A stretch of DNA of 64,000 bases from NCBI RefSeq assembly GCF_963678635.1, contig NC_087070.1:50013467-50077466 (forward strand), in the 5' to 3' direction. Position 1 is the stretch's first letter. Each line of letters begins with the position of its first letter. Below are positions 21,863 to 31,199 of the stretch, one piece after another. The notes under the pieces were generated by a model. It was not told the origin of the DNA, did not search any database, and was given only the letters and a program-made list of their open reading frames with translations. A program made the position numbers and the translations under genes. The DNA comes from Symsagittifera roscoffensis (lineage: Eukaryota > Xenacoelomorpha > Acoela > Convolutidae).

Positions 21863-22252
21863 GTGAAGTGTGAAAGAGTGTTAGGCCAAAGATTAAGTTG
21901 TGTGTAACATGTGATATGTGTGTTATGTTATGTTATGTGTTAGGTTATTAAGATCATGGGTAAGTAGGGGTTAGTGACCATGAACAACTGAATGACGATC
22001 TTGGGAATAGATCCAAAGTTTGGACTGTCCAATCTTAGGTCGAATTCCAAAATTTTAGAAACCAATTGATTTTAACAAATTTTAGGATAAATATCTTTTT
22101 ATCTGAACTGTTTTAAGCAAATTTTAACGATATATGTTAAGGTGAAACTGACAAGTGTGACATTCGTGATTTCTTTTCTAGATCCTGATTGATCATTTAA
22201 ATTACTCACTTGAGTCAAAGAATCGAATCAAATCAAACTTGAAAAGAATAGA
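21863..22252 (+). promoter_or_regulatory. spacer with candidate 3' splice site
   Basis: This 390-base non-coding gap separates the integrase ORF from the third coding region. At 22165-22181 lies TTCGTGATTTCTTTTCTAG, a pyrimidine tract with AG at 22180-22181, preceded by CTGAC, a good branch-point match (22148). The minus-strand relative has CTATTTTTAG at the aligned position, followed by a similar ATTGATT. The third region is therefore probably expressed from a spliced mRNA, like a retroviral env. The donor is not identified. Confidence 0.6.
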
Positions 22253-23794
22253 ATGGACAACTTCAACCTGGATGAATTGATGGACCTGGCAGAGGCATAT
22301 GTAGGACCGATGGTAGATGCGATCTATCGTCGGCTGATCGAACGAGACTTCGCTTTGGAGGACCCAGAGGTGGTCATGTTGCTGACCGCCCTGATCAACA
22401 TCTTGGGGCACGACAACCGTGGGGACCGCCCCACGGAAGTTCTGTTGATGGCAGCATATGGAGAAAGAGGAGTACTAGACCGCCCGAACATGAGAGTGAT
22501 GAGGTGGAGAAACGGGGCTCTCTCAGGGAGTGACTTGGCGAATGAGACTGGATTGGGAAGTTCTAGGACTTACCAACCAGGTGAGATGCCAATGCCCTCT
22601 AAGCCTAAACCTGGGCTGACGAGAATGCATCGGGAGATGAACAGCGAGGCGACCTCGTCTGGTTCACCACTGAGAGCAGCTGTGCCACCAAAAAGGGCGA
22701 AAGTAACGCAGAAGGTTCAGACGAACCAAACCATACAAGATCTGGACGAGATGAACGATCAGCTGAGAAGTACGAAGAAGGAGTTAGACGATATGACGAA
22801 GACCATGCTGGCGATGGAGGAAGACCGGGACATGTGGAGAAAGTTGTTTGAAGACTGCAACAAAAAGCAGGGTCAAGAGATCGAACGCTTAGGGCAGGAA
22901 TACAAAGAGCGATCGGAACAGGTGGCGTTGACAACGGCCATTGAGAAAGTGATACCTGCAAGGGATATTCCTCGTGGGCAGTCCCCGATGGAGCTCTTGA
23001 CACCTCTAGAAATGAGTCAAACAACGGAGACACGGCTTCCAGCAGAGACGAACCGAGTAACAATCCCGGATCCTAGTGACACCTTGGGTGATACCGTCGT
23101 AGAACAGACAGTGAGAAAACTGATAGAGACAGCTGGACGATTGGTCGCTAACAAGAATGCACCAGGTTCCGGGGTGACCGCACCCTATGGAACGATTGAC
23201 GATACGGGCAGAGTACAACTCTCCCAGACAGTAATCAGACAAGGGATGAGTATCGTGACACCACTCATGGGGAGCTCGAGAATCCCAGAGAGGAAAGTAC
23301 GGAAGATGCCAGTGAAGAAAGTGTCTCGTATAATAGACGTGCAGAAGAATAATCAATTGAAGTATAATTTCACGGGAGTTCCGGAGACAGATCCGAGAGC
23401 CTGCTTCAATCGAGCTACCTGGAGCCCGGCTGTGAACCTGCAGCAACCACCACTCGGGACATCTCACCTGATATTGGGAGACAGTTTAGTCAGAGTGCTG
23501 TCGAATTTGAGGACCTCGTGGGTCACCACGGTGATGGCCTTTGGAGGCGCGACAATAGCCCAATTATATCGGATGGTGGAACTGATGAATCCAGGCAAGA
23601 TTCCCAATGTGATGATCTTAGTTGGGACGAATGACATCTCCAGAGGATCAGACGGGCAGGAAGCACTGTGGGAGTCAATGATGGTGTGTTTGTTCACTAC
23701 CCTCTGGCAGAAGTTCAGTTGCGCGGTACTGACCGTTTGCACTGTGCCAATGAATACGAGAAGCCTGACAGCATCAGGAAGGAGGCACAACTAG
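22253..23794 (+). CDS. third coding region, part A: coiled coil and SGNH-hydrolase N half
   Basis: Starts at an ATG 71 bases after the candidate splice site. Residues 1-60 are helical (ALINILG). About 153-232 is a coiled coil. An acidic linker follows. From about 405 the SGNH/GDSL hydrolase signature appears: block I ILGDSLV (Ser411), block II FGGAT (Gly431-432), block III GTNDIS (Gly458, Asn460). The frame then meets TAG at 23792, and the same frame carries on at once into part B, which holds the catalytic Asp-His block. Known SGNH enzymes are esterases, lipases or deacetylases; the substrate here is unknown. The UAG is absent from the minus-strand relative, so it is probably a mutation of this copy or a recoded stop. 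Confidence 0.85.
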   Translation: MDNFNLDELMDLAEAYVGPMVDAIYRRLIERDFALEDPEVVMLLTALINILGHDNRGDRPTEVLLMAAYGERGVLDRPNMRVMRWRNGALSGSDLANETGLGSSRTYQPGEMPMPSKPKPGLTRMHREMNSEATSSGSPLRAAVPPKRAKVTQKVQTNQTIQDLDEMNDQLRSTKKELDDMTKTMLAMEEDRDMWRKLFEDCNKKQGQEIERLGQEYKERSEQVALTTAIEKVIPARDIPRGQSPMELLTPLEMSQTTETRLPAETNRVTIPDPSDTLGDTVVEQTVRKLIETAGRLVANKNAPGSGVTAPYGTIDDTGRVQLSQTVIRQGMSIVTPLMGSSRIPERKVRKMPVKKVSRIIDVQKNNQLKYNFTGVPETDPRACFNRATWSPAVNLQQPPLGTSHLILGDSLVRVLSNLRTSWVTTVMAFGGATIAQLYRMVELMNPGKIPNVMILVGTNDISRGSDGQEALWESMMVCLFTTLWQKFSCAVLTVCTVPMNTRSLTASGRRHN

Positions 23795-25645
23795 GGAGTC
23801 ATGAGATGGAACAACATACTGAGGAACCTAGCAAATCGAAATGCCGGAAGAATGATCCTCATGGACATTGAACATGAATTGAGAGCCATGGATCAAGCCA
23901 GACTGACCACGGATGGCATCCACTTCGACAGCATCGAAGGACAGGCTTGGTTGAATCGAGTCTTCCAAGAACGGTTGGATGAGCTGGAAGCAGAACTCTT
24001 TGACACAGGAGTGCTGAAGGAAGAGGGAACGGTGAGTGATACGGTGATCACCACCTTTGTGCCTCCTAACCTGGAAACACGCTTGGGTACGGTCCCAGCC
24101 GTCACAAATTACCGGCAACAAAGCTCCAGTGAACCAGGTCGAAGAACAGACGTGCAGGATCGGTTGGGAGAAGTACCGATGAGGAGGACAATTCATCCTA
24201 GGAGAAGGATAGGACCTGTCAACCAACCAATCGAAGAAGTAGCAGGCACATCTAGGTCGGACACTAGATCGGAGACGACGAGTATCAGTCGAGAGGAAAG
24301 ACCGAGCAGAGGCTCATTGTTGTGGTCGAGGCCCATACCGTCTCCTTGGCATATATACAAAGACGAACTAATGAAGCTGGATCTCCAGAGAGTAAGCTTC
24401 ATCGAAGATGCGAGGAGGATGTTGAATGGAGCGACGCTATCCGTCAGCAGATTATACTCGATAACCGGCGTAGACTGGTTGATAGCCGCTAGCATAAATT
24501 TCAGCTCCACGACGGCCTTGAGATTTGCCGATTTGGAGGGACTGCCCTCCAACAACACAATGGGACCTGTTAATGCAAGACCGTTGCAAGATGTGAGATT
24601 GAACCATGATGAGAGGAATCGTGAAGAGAGACCAGGAAGATTCCTGACGGCGAGAGCACCGATTGGACAACACGTGAAGATATTCAGACAGCTGACGACA
24701 CCACCTGGTCATTTGAAGGAGAGAGTGTACCCAAAACTAGTGAACCAAGATGGTGATGCCCAGAGATATGGCGGATTGACAGCGATAAAGAAAGATGAGA
24801 CCATCTTCGCGGCCTACGACAAAGCAGAGATGAGAAAGGCCAAAATCATGGTAGTAGCGAATTCAGAGTTCGTGTACACCTCTAAGTCTTTGTTTTGGCC
24901 GGACGTCATAATGCTGGCCGCAGTTGACCTAGACCTATTGCAATCAGTATCATTGGCTAAAGGGGTACAAAAGCAGACAGAAATGAACCCGATAACGATT
25001 GTGTTTGCTGGCATCAATGACCATCTACACAGTAGAGGTTTTCTGAGCAGGCTCAGAGATCCTGCAACAGCAGAAAACGCAGTATGGTCAGCGATAAAAG
25101 ACATCCTGGAGTCGATGGGTGAAGTGGTGGATGCGACGAAGGAGGGATCATTCAATAAAGTGACGTTGAGAGTAGTATTTGCGTTGTCTCCGGGATATGC
25201 ACATCTCCCGGATGGACTGAAATTTGTGTATGCAATGGTAGCCTTACTTTCGGAAGGAAAATATGATGTGATCATATCAGCCCCGAATCGCATGATAGAA
25301 ATGGAGAACCTGAGGCCACTTAAGGCTGAACTGCCTGCAGTATGGTCAGATATCTCAAACGCGATGAGAGGATTCAAGGACCACGCGCTACACATGTTAG
25401 TGTTGGACGAAGTGCTGGGGTTGGAACTGTCCAACTTCAGTCGGCAACTCAAACTGAAACCAGGAATAGATGATGACCATCGAGTGATCACGGCAATGTC
25501 CAACGACTTGTGGTTCCGAGCAATAGAAGTGGCGAGTGAAGACACGAAAAGAAAGAATTCACTGGAGACGAGAGCTCATCTAGAAGCGATGGTGCTGAGA
25601 ACCAAGCCGGAAGCAAACCAGTGGCTACCTACACCTGAATCCTAG
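23795..25645 (+). CDS. third coding region, part B: SGNH block V and second SGNH-like segment
   Basis: In frame with part A across one TAG; the first ATG is at 23801 (614 aa). Residues 38-41 are DGIH, the Asp-x-x-His block V that completes the SGNH site begun in part A. Residues 80-320 are a polar linker and a weakly conserved segment. From about 350 a second, SGNH-like arrangement appears: a strand then ANSEF (Ser355) at the block I position, VFAGINDH (Gly404, Asn406) at block III, then VVFALSPGYAHLP and further strands and helices. No Asp-x-x-His block is clear there, so it may be a non-catalytic duplicate. The minus-strand relative keeps AGSDF and AGMNDH at the same places. Confidence 0.8.
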   Translation, partial: GVMRWNNILRNLANRNAGRMILMDIEHELRAMDQARLTTDGIHFDSIEGQAWLNRVFQERLDELEAELFDTGVLKEEGTVSDTVITTFVPPNLETRLGTVPAVTNYRQQSSSEPGRRTDVQDRLGEVPMRRTIHPRRRIGPVNQPIEEVAGTSRSDTRSETTSISREERPSRGSLLWSRPIPSPWHIYKDELMKLDLQRVSFIEDARRMLNGATLSVSRLYSITGVDWLIAASINFSSTTALRFADLEGLPSNNTMGPVNARPLQDVRLNHDERNREERPGRFLTARAPIGQHVKIFRQLTTPPGHLKERVYPKLVNQDGDAQRYGGLTAIKKDETIFAAYDKAEMRKAKIMVVANSEFVYTSKSLFWPDVIMLAAVDLDLLQSVSLAKGVQKQTEMNPITIVFAGINDHLHSRGFLSRLRDPATAENAVWSAIKDILESMGEVVDATKEGSFNKVTLRVVFALSPGYAHLPDGLKFVYAMVALLSEGKYDVIISAPNRMIEMENLRPLKAELPAVWSDISNAMRGFKDHALHMLVLDEVLGLELSNFSRQLKLKPGIDDDHRVITAMSNDLWFRAIEVASEDTKRKNSLETRAHLEAMVLRTKPEANQWLPTPES

Positions 25646-25646
25646 A

Positions 25647-28600
25647 GTAGCGGCATTGGGTGCAGATGCTTTTCAGCAAGGCCCAGTAATGATCACTAAG
25701 ATACACGCCTACTTGTTGAAGGAGGTGAACCTGGCGGAAAATGCCGGAGAAAAGACAGCTGAGTTCGTGAACAGAATGTGTCAGATTACTCTGGAAACCT
25801 TCTGGACCCAGGAAGTGAAGGGACAGGAGGGATTTGAAAGGACAGACAGCATGCTAGAAGGGTTGGGAGCCGGATGGACCGCGTCCTTCTTGGCAAAAGT
25901 TTACCCGAAAGTCTCGCACTATTTGATAAAGGAATTCCTCCAAGCAGTAGTGAAAGTATCGATAGTGGAATTAATAGCCTTGTTCGTGACATGCGGAGCG
26001 GAGAGTTTCGTGAAAGGACCGGCGATATTGCTTACGGATGGAATACAGAACCTGCGACTAGATGGACTTCTGACATTGATCGCAATAACTCACGGAAACT
26101 TGGGAGGACTAATGAAACTAGCACGTTGTCCAGAGCAGATGAATGAGAGAGTGAGGAGCCTGGATATGAAGAAGTCCACGGACTCGTGGAACAAAATAAG
26201 AGACCTGAGACACACTCTGATCCAATATCTCTTGCAGCAAAATCGCTTTGGAACCGGAGAAGACGAAACAATTGATAGAGAGGAAGATGTTAGACGACAT
26301 GTTGGAGGCATGCCGCTATTAACAGATCTGAGCTTGGCTATGAGGACCGATCCCTTGGCGCTGATCAGAGGAGTCACGGAGTTCGTGACAGTGATCTATG
26401 GACCAGCAGTCACCTTTGCGTTCCCTGACGTTAAAGTGGAAGCATATAGGAGGTCGGTGCTGCACCTGAACCTCATATCGGCAGTGGACGGTAGTACACT
26501 GAACTGGTGTGAGCAGCACACACTGCGGGAGCTCATGAGTGAAGATCTGTTGTTTGCGAAAATATCGGAGCCGGAGATGGCAGTCATCAATTTTGACGAT
26601 CACTTCTGTGACCGCATGGGAGAAGTAGAAAGAGGACATATCGAGGTGTTTCCAAAGCTTTGGAATCTGAGACCCTATGACAAAACGAATGGTGAAATAA
26701 CCAGAGTGCCTCGTCTCACTGCAGCATACCACAAGGTGAGAGAAGAAACGAAGGACTGGGGCGATTACAAGAAGCTACCGGAGGCAATCCCTGAATTCCC
26801 TATAATAAGAAGGATGTTGCTCGGAGCAGTCTCCGTGGTACAAACTCCTAGGTTGAGAGCATTCGAAACCAATGAAAGGAGAATAGGGAATTTCGTGGGA
26901 ACGATGGATCCATACTTCGTAGGGAGAAATGCCGCCGTGTTACAGTACACACGATTTGCATACACGGATCAAGCGACGAGAAGGCGAATAAGCAACGCTG
27001 CTACTCCCAAGCCTGGAAGATTTGATGAGGAATGGAAGGAATTAGGCTTAGCTCCGATGAGAATGAGAGGCAGGACAGAATTACCTGAAGCCTCATTAAT
27101 CCTGACCAGTGTGAAAAAGGAGATGAAAGTGGGAGGAGTATTGCAGACGAGAACCTTCCTAGCACCATTCGGCTGTGAAGAAATCAAAGTGGTCCATGGA
27201 GAAGAGGAAGACAAATCAGCCGGTACATTGCTCATACCGAGATTCCAGGAAGAAGCCGACAATGACGAACAAGGACCATCGAGCTCGAACAAGGATAAGT
27301 CAGAAGCAGATGACGGACAGGGTGGAAGCCGTCAGACGGAAGAACCCATGCAACAAGATCAAGCTGGTGGGGAAGACGACAGGGCATCGACAGGAGGAAC
27401 ATCCAGCCTGGATTTCAATATCTTCAGTGATCTTGAGAACAATGCAGACACGTTGGAAACGACTGAGCCAGCGGATGAAGGCATCTCGACACTGGAGCCT
27501 CCGTCAGCCTTTGAGGAAATGAAACGGAATTTGCCGGAGAGCAGCTCTCCTGGCAATTCAAGAAATAACGACCAGAGAATCCTCATGGAATCACCTCGGA
27601 GGAGAAGAATAGAGGCCTCAGCCAGAGTACCCTTCTTGGTAACGCTGCCCGAAGAAGAATGGGAAGTACATCACCGAGACCACGAGAGTAGGACGGGATG
27701 TAAGCTGGACAGAGTGGCGTTCATGGAAGAAGTCTGGACTGTGATTCAGAGCTATGGGACCCAGTCCATTCTCAAAACAGGTCTCAATCAACCCTTGATG
27801 AGAGAAGTACTTGACAAGCTTGATGAGTGTGAAGGAAGACTGAGTGAGTTATTGATCGACTCAGCCACTGATGAGAGTGAATCGAATTCTCCCATCAAGA
27901 TGACACCGCAGGACGATGGAGAGGTGGTGTACCTGTCAAGGACCAGGAGAGGAACGATGCGATCGAAAATGGTGTGTGATAAAATCAATGCGATGAAAAT
28001 GAAGTTAGGCAGCAGAGTGATGCCGAGGAGAATTGGAAAGACGAAAGTGGATTCAGAAATATCGATGAAAGCTGGTAACTCAGCGAAAAGGAAGCGAGTC
28101 GAAGAAGTCATGGATTTGGGGCAAGGTGATTATCAATTGTCTGGCACAGATAGAATATTAACCGATATAGCGATGGTGCCACCCATTCTCATGGCGGGGA
28201 TAAAGTCAACCGGTTATAAATCCAAAAGGAGTGACCGCACTCTGACTGGAGCAACGTTAGAAATGGAAATACTCAGCCAATGTGGAGAGAGCAAAATGAG
28301 GGACTTCAAGCCATCTCCCATGAATCATGGAAAGGGAAGTGTTGCAGGACAACTAACACCAGTGGAATACAACCGACTAACCGTGTCGGAGACAGTGTCG
28401 ATAGATGAACCCACCGGTGGATACATGGAGATGTTGGAATACCGAAACTCGGCTAGAGGGTATGTAATGGCCCTGGAAGACGAAAAAGCCATGGAGGGTT
28501 ATCTGGAAATGATGTTGCAAGGCACCACCCTCAAGCAGAAGGCGTATGGAACTTTGGCGTCGTCTGACATACAGGCGGAAACAATCGAGCAGTTAGTGAG

Positions 28601-31199
28601 CCTTCCATGGAAAGCAGTAGTATTGAGGTATTTCGAAGAAGAAATGAGGACTACGCCAAGAATACATGCTCTCGTGGCAGTACCTTACGTAAGGACAGAG
28701 TTACAACTCAGGTTCGCCTGGTGCATGATGGGACTGACTCGCGAAGAATATGATTCAGAAGAAAGAAAGAGATCAAAAGAAGAAAAGGTTTTCCTTATGA
28801 CGAATTTGAGGGATCTGATAGTCCAGGAGGGAGCAGCAGTAGCGTGTGCGAAGCGGAGAGACGCTCTCTGTTTCATTCGATTCCTGATAGAGCAGATTTC
28901 AGTACCTGCATTAAACACTTGTGTTAAAATGTTGAGGGAAGGCGATGAGCGAACGAAAGCCTTGTTCTTACTAGCAATGCTGGAGATGCAGCAAAGTAAA
29001 CCGATGAGGGTGAACATGAAAGAACCTGAAGAATTGGAACCCATGAAAAAGATAGACGAGATCAGGAGATTCTCAAACAAAGAGTTGAGACTCACTAAAG
29101 AATCTATGGGAGCATTGCCGAAATCCAGTGAATACTGTGGAGCGATCAAGAAGAAGTCATATAGCTACGTATCCGGGATTATAGGAATAGCGTACAATCC
29201 TTTCCTGAGTGAAGACATACGCGATTGTTTCTTTGATTATGAGCAAGCGGTGTTACTAAGATTCTGGACGTCCAGAATTGTAACGATTAAGAGCGTTAAC
29301 AATCCACAGGCCAAATTGGGATTGGTCTTGGAAGAAGAGGTGACTGCACCTTCAGTACCAAAATCCGACAAAAGAGTGGAGTTTGGGTTGGGATTCTCAG
29401 ATGAATTACTGAGAACGAGCTTGATGGCAGTGTGGGAATTGATGAGGCCATCATGGTGTCCTAGTCCCAACGCTGACTCAATATTACGGGCGACACAAGA
29501 CGTACAGAGGGAACTGAATGCAGACTGTAACCTGCGTGACCTCAACATCATATATAATGTGATGATAACGGCCTCTAAGAGCAACGGAGAAGATAAAGTA
29601 GAGTTGCCTGGCTGGGGACCAGAAGACTGGGTCAAGCCTGGTAGCTGTCTGGCGGAAGTCTGTGGACTGGAGGGTCATGTTTGTGGAGGTCTAGACTGTG
29701 TGAAAACCCTGGATAAACAACACAAGCAATTGACAGTATTGTTTGGAAATGTGGTGATGAAAGCAAGAACGGAGACGGAACTGATAGCAGATTGCCATGG
29801 AGGAACCGATGTGAATCTAGTGACTGCACTAGGATTCTACAGCATGTTTGGTTCTTTAGAGTCACTATTGAATCTAGAACAGAAACATGAGATGGTCACA
29901 GCCATCAGCGTAGAAGTATTCCCAGGAGTTCTGCAGACTGAGCAGAAATATCTAGGAAAATGGAGGGAAGCAATCGAAACGGAGATGAACATCAGACACA
30001 GCGAAACTTACTGTAGACCATCAGGAGCACGATATTTGGTGGGTTCAACGTTGGCTCCAATGTGCAAGAGCAGATATCCTGTGCATTTCGTGGCTGTGGA
30101 CGTGAAAAGTACAAGAACGATCGTGGATCAAGCCTTCTCAGTGCCGAAGTGTGTGAGATTGGCGAGAATGTCTGAAAAGTCTTACGAGTTACTATGTAAG
30201 ATGTTCTCAGCAATTCCAGAGAGAACCAAAGAAGAGTTGGAGTCAATACTAGGAAAGAAGTTCATGGGATATGTGAGCGGGAACTTCAGTGATTTTGAGA
30301 AACAGAAACAGAGAGGATCAACTGTCACAGATTACAATGCAGTAGATGAGAATGATGAAATCCACCGAGTGATGATGGAAGTGGAACCATTGCTGGAAGC
30401 TTCGGGAAAACGTAATTGGAGGAGCATCATGTTGACGCATGACGAGTTTCCTTGCCACTGCTTGCTGCAGACCTGGTGGTATCCCAAGCGTAGTAATCTG
30501 ATGTTGATCTGGGACTCTGGAGAGCTGCTCTCCATGGGTTTACCAGATTCATCACAGCCCGTAACAATAGTGATAGTGGGAGTTATGATGGCGATACGAT
30601 GGCTGGAAGCTCATGTGAGAGAAAATAATAGACAGGAGGCGCCGACGAGAGAACAATTGCGGAAATTAGATTGTCTAAAAGATTTAGATCTTTTTGAGAC
30701 AATGTGCAAAGTTCTAAACATTCCGATGGAAGTGAAGAAGATATGGGCGAGAAAACGATTGATGCCATGGTTCAGAGCCAACATGACTGCATGGTTGTAC
30801 GAGTATGCGAAAAAGCATATGTCGAAGCACGGCAGGGTGTACAGTGAATATCAGCTGGACATTGGGGCAGGAGCTTTCAAGCGAGCTCTCGTGACTCATC
30901 GGAATGCAGTGACCACCGCCGTGGAAAGAATTTCCAGAACGAGTGAGCGTAGTGGAAATGAGAAGGCAGAGATGCTGAAAGAAGATTTGGAGAGAAACGT
31001 GACGTTGTGTCTCCACAACAGTTTCTGCAGAAACAGAGAATCCAACGTGGATCCCCTACCTTGCTGTAAACAGAGGGTAGAAGAGCAGAAGTGTTGGAGG
31101 ACGGCTTCCAACAGCGTCAGGATAGCCAATGATGTGCTACAAGACACGGAAACCGAAAGTGCGGAGTCAGTATCACAGGAGGAAGAAATGGAACATTGA
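25647..31199 (+). CDS. third coding region, part C: 1,847-aa protein of unknown function
   Basis: I recognise no known domain. It is entered from part B by a +1 frame change near 25640; the first usable start (TTG) is 25656, so it is likely not independently initiated. Residues 1-500 are mostly helical. About 533-585 is acidic and low in complexity. A basic KRKRVEE stretch near 810 could be a nuclear localisation signal. C1336, H1341, C1343 and C1348 (CX4HXCX4C) suggest metal binding; C1336, H1341 and C1348 are kept in the minus-strand relative. The C-terminal 300 residues are well conserved there too (AFK..L.TH...VTT and HNSFC.NRES). No signal peptide or membrane anchor is seen, so this is not an obvious envelope protein. 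The length is extreme for a retroelement accessory protein. Confidence 0.8.
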   Translation, partial: VAALGADAFQQGPVMITKIHAYLLKEVNLAENAGEKTAEFVNRMCQITLETFWTQEVKGQEGFERTDSMLEGLGAGWTASFLAKVYPKVSHYLIKEFLQAVVKVSIVELIALFVTCGAESFVKGPAILLTDGIQNLRLDGLLTLIAITHGNLGGLMKLARCPEQMNERVRSLDMKKSTDSWNKIRDLRHTLIQYLLQQNRFGTGEDETIDREEDVRRHVGGMPLLTDLSLAMRTDPLALIRGVTEFVTVIYGPAVTFAFPDVKVEAYRRSVLHLNLISAVDGSTLNWCEQHTLRELMSEDLLFAKISEPEMAVINFDDHFCDRMGEVERGHIEVFPKLWNLRPYDKTNGEITRVPRLTAAYHKVREETKDWGDYKKLPEAIPEFPIIRRMLLGAVSVVQTPRLRAFETNERRIGNFVGTMDPYFVGRNAAVLQYTRFAYTDQATRRRISNAATPKPGRFDEEWKELGLAPMRMRGRTELPEASLILTSVKKEMKVGGVLQTRTFLAPFGCEEIKVVHGEEEDKSAGTLLIPRFQEEADNDEQGPSSSNKDKSEADDGQGGSRQTEEPMQQDQAGGEDDRASTGGTSSLDFNIFSDLENNADTLETTEPADEGISTLEPPSAFEEMKRNLPESSSPGNSRNNDQRILMESPRRRRIEASARVPFLVTLPEEEWEVHHRDHESRTGCKLDRVAFMEEVWTVIQSYGTQSILKTGLNQPLMREVLDKLDECEGRLSELLIDSATDESESNSPIKMTPQDDGEVVYLSRTRRGTMRSKMVCDKINAMKMKLGSRVMPRRIGKTKVDSEISMKAGNSAKRKRVEEVMDLGQGDYQLSGTDRILTDIAMVPPILMAGIKSTGYKSKRSDRTLTGATLEMEILSQCGESKMRDFKPSPMNHGKGSVAGQLTPVEYNRLTVSETVSIDEPTGGYMEMLEYRNSARGYVMALEDEKAMEGYLEMMLQGTTLKQKAYGTLASSDIQAETIEQLVSLPWKAVVLRYFEEEMRTTPRIHALVAVPYVRTELQLRFAWCMMGLTREEYDSEERKRSKEEKVFLMTNLRDLIVQEGAAVACAKRRDALCFIRFLIEQISVPALNTCVKMLREGDERTKALFLLAMLEMQQSKPMRVNMKEPEELEPMKKIDEIRRFSNKELRLTKESMGALPKSSEYCGAIKKKSYSYVSGIIGIAYNPFLSEDIRDCFFDYEQAVLLRFWTSRIVTIKSVNNPQAKLGLVLEEEVTAPSVPKSDKRVEFGLGFSDELLRTSLMAVWELMRPSWCPSPNADSILRATQDVQRELNADCNLRDLNIIYNVMITASKSNGEDKVELPGWGPEDWVKPGSCLAEVCGLEGHVCGGLDCVKTLDKQHKQLTVLFGNVVMKARTETELIADCHGGTDVNLVTALGFYSMFGSLESLLNLEQKHEMVTAISVEVFPGVLQTEQKYLGKWREAIETEMNIRHSETYCRPSGARYLVGSTLAPMCKSRYPVHFVAVDVKSTRTIVDQAFSVPKCVRLARMSEKSYELLCKMFSAIPERTKEELESILGKKFMGYVSGNFSDFEKQKQRGSTVTDYNAVDENDEIHRVMMEVEPLLEASGKRNWRSIMLTHDEFPCHCLLQTWWYPKRSNLMLIWDSGELLSMGLPDSSQPVTIVIVGVMMAIRWLEAHVRENNRQEAPTREQLRKLDCLKDLDLFETMCKVLNIPMEVKKIWARKRLMPWFRANMTAWLYEYAKKHMSKHGRVYSEYQLDIGAGAFKRALVTHRNAVTTAVERISRTSERSGNEKAEMLKEDLERNVTLCLHNSFCRNRESNVDPLPCCKQRVEEQKCWRTASNSVRIANDVLQDTETESAESVSQEEEMEH

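Noticed and set aside
15546-25645. altered genetic code with UAG as sense
   Set aside because: Several interruptions are UAG (15546, 23792, 42352), but UAA also interrupts frames here (6620, 8398), ORFs end at UAG, and relatives have ordinary sense codons at these positions.
25646-25720. independent start of part C at 25656
   Set aside because: The start codon is TTG and the frame is open upstream; comparison with the minus-strand relative indicates continuity with part B.
22253-31199. third coding region as a retroviral envelope
   Set aside because: No signal peptide, furin-like site or membrane anchor is visible; SGNH motifs and coiled coil point to a soluble multidomain protein.
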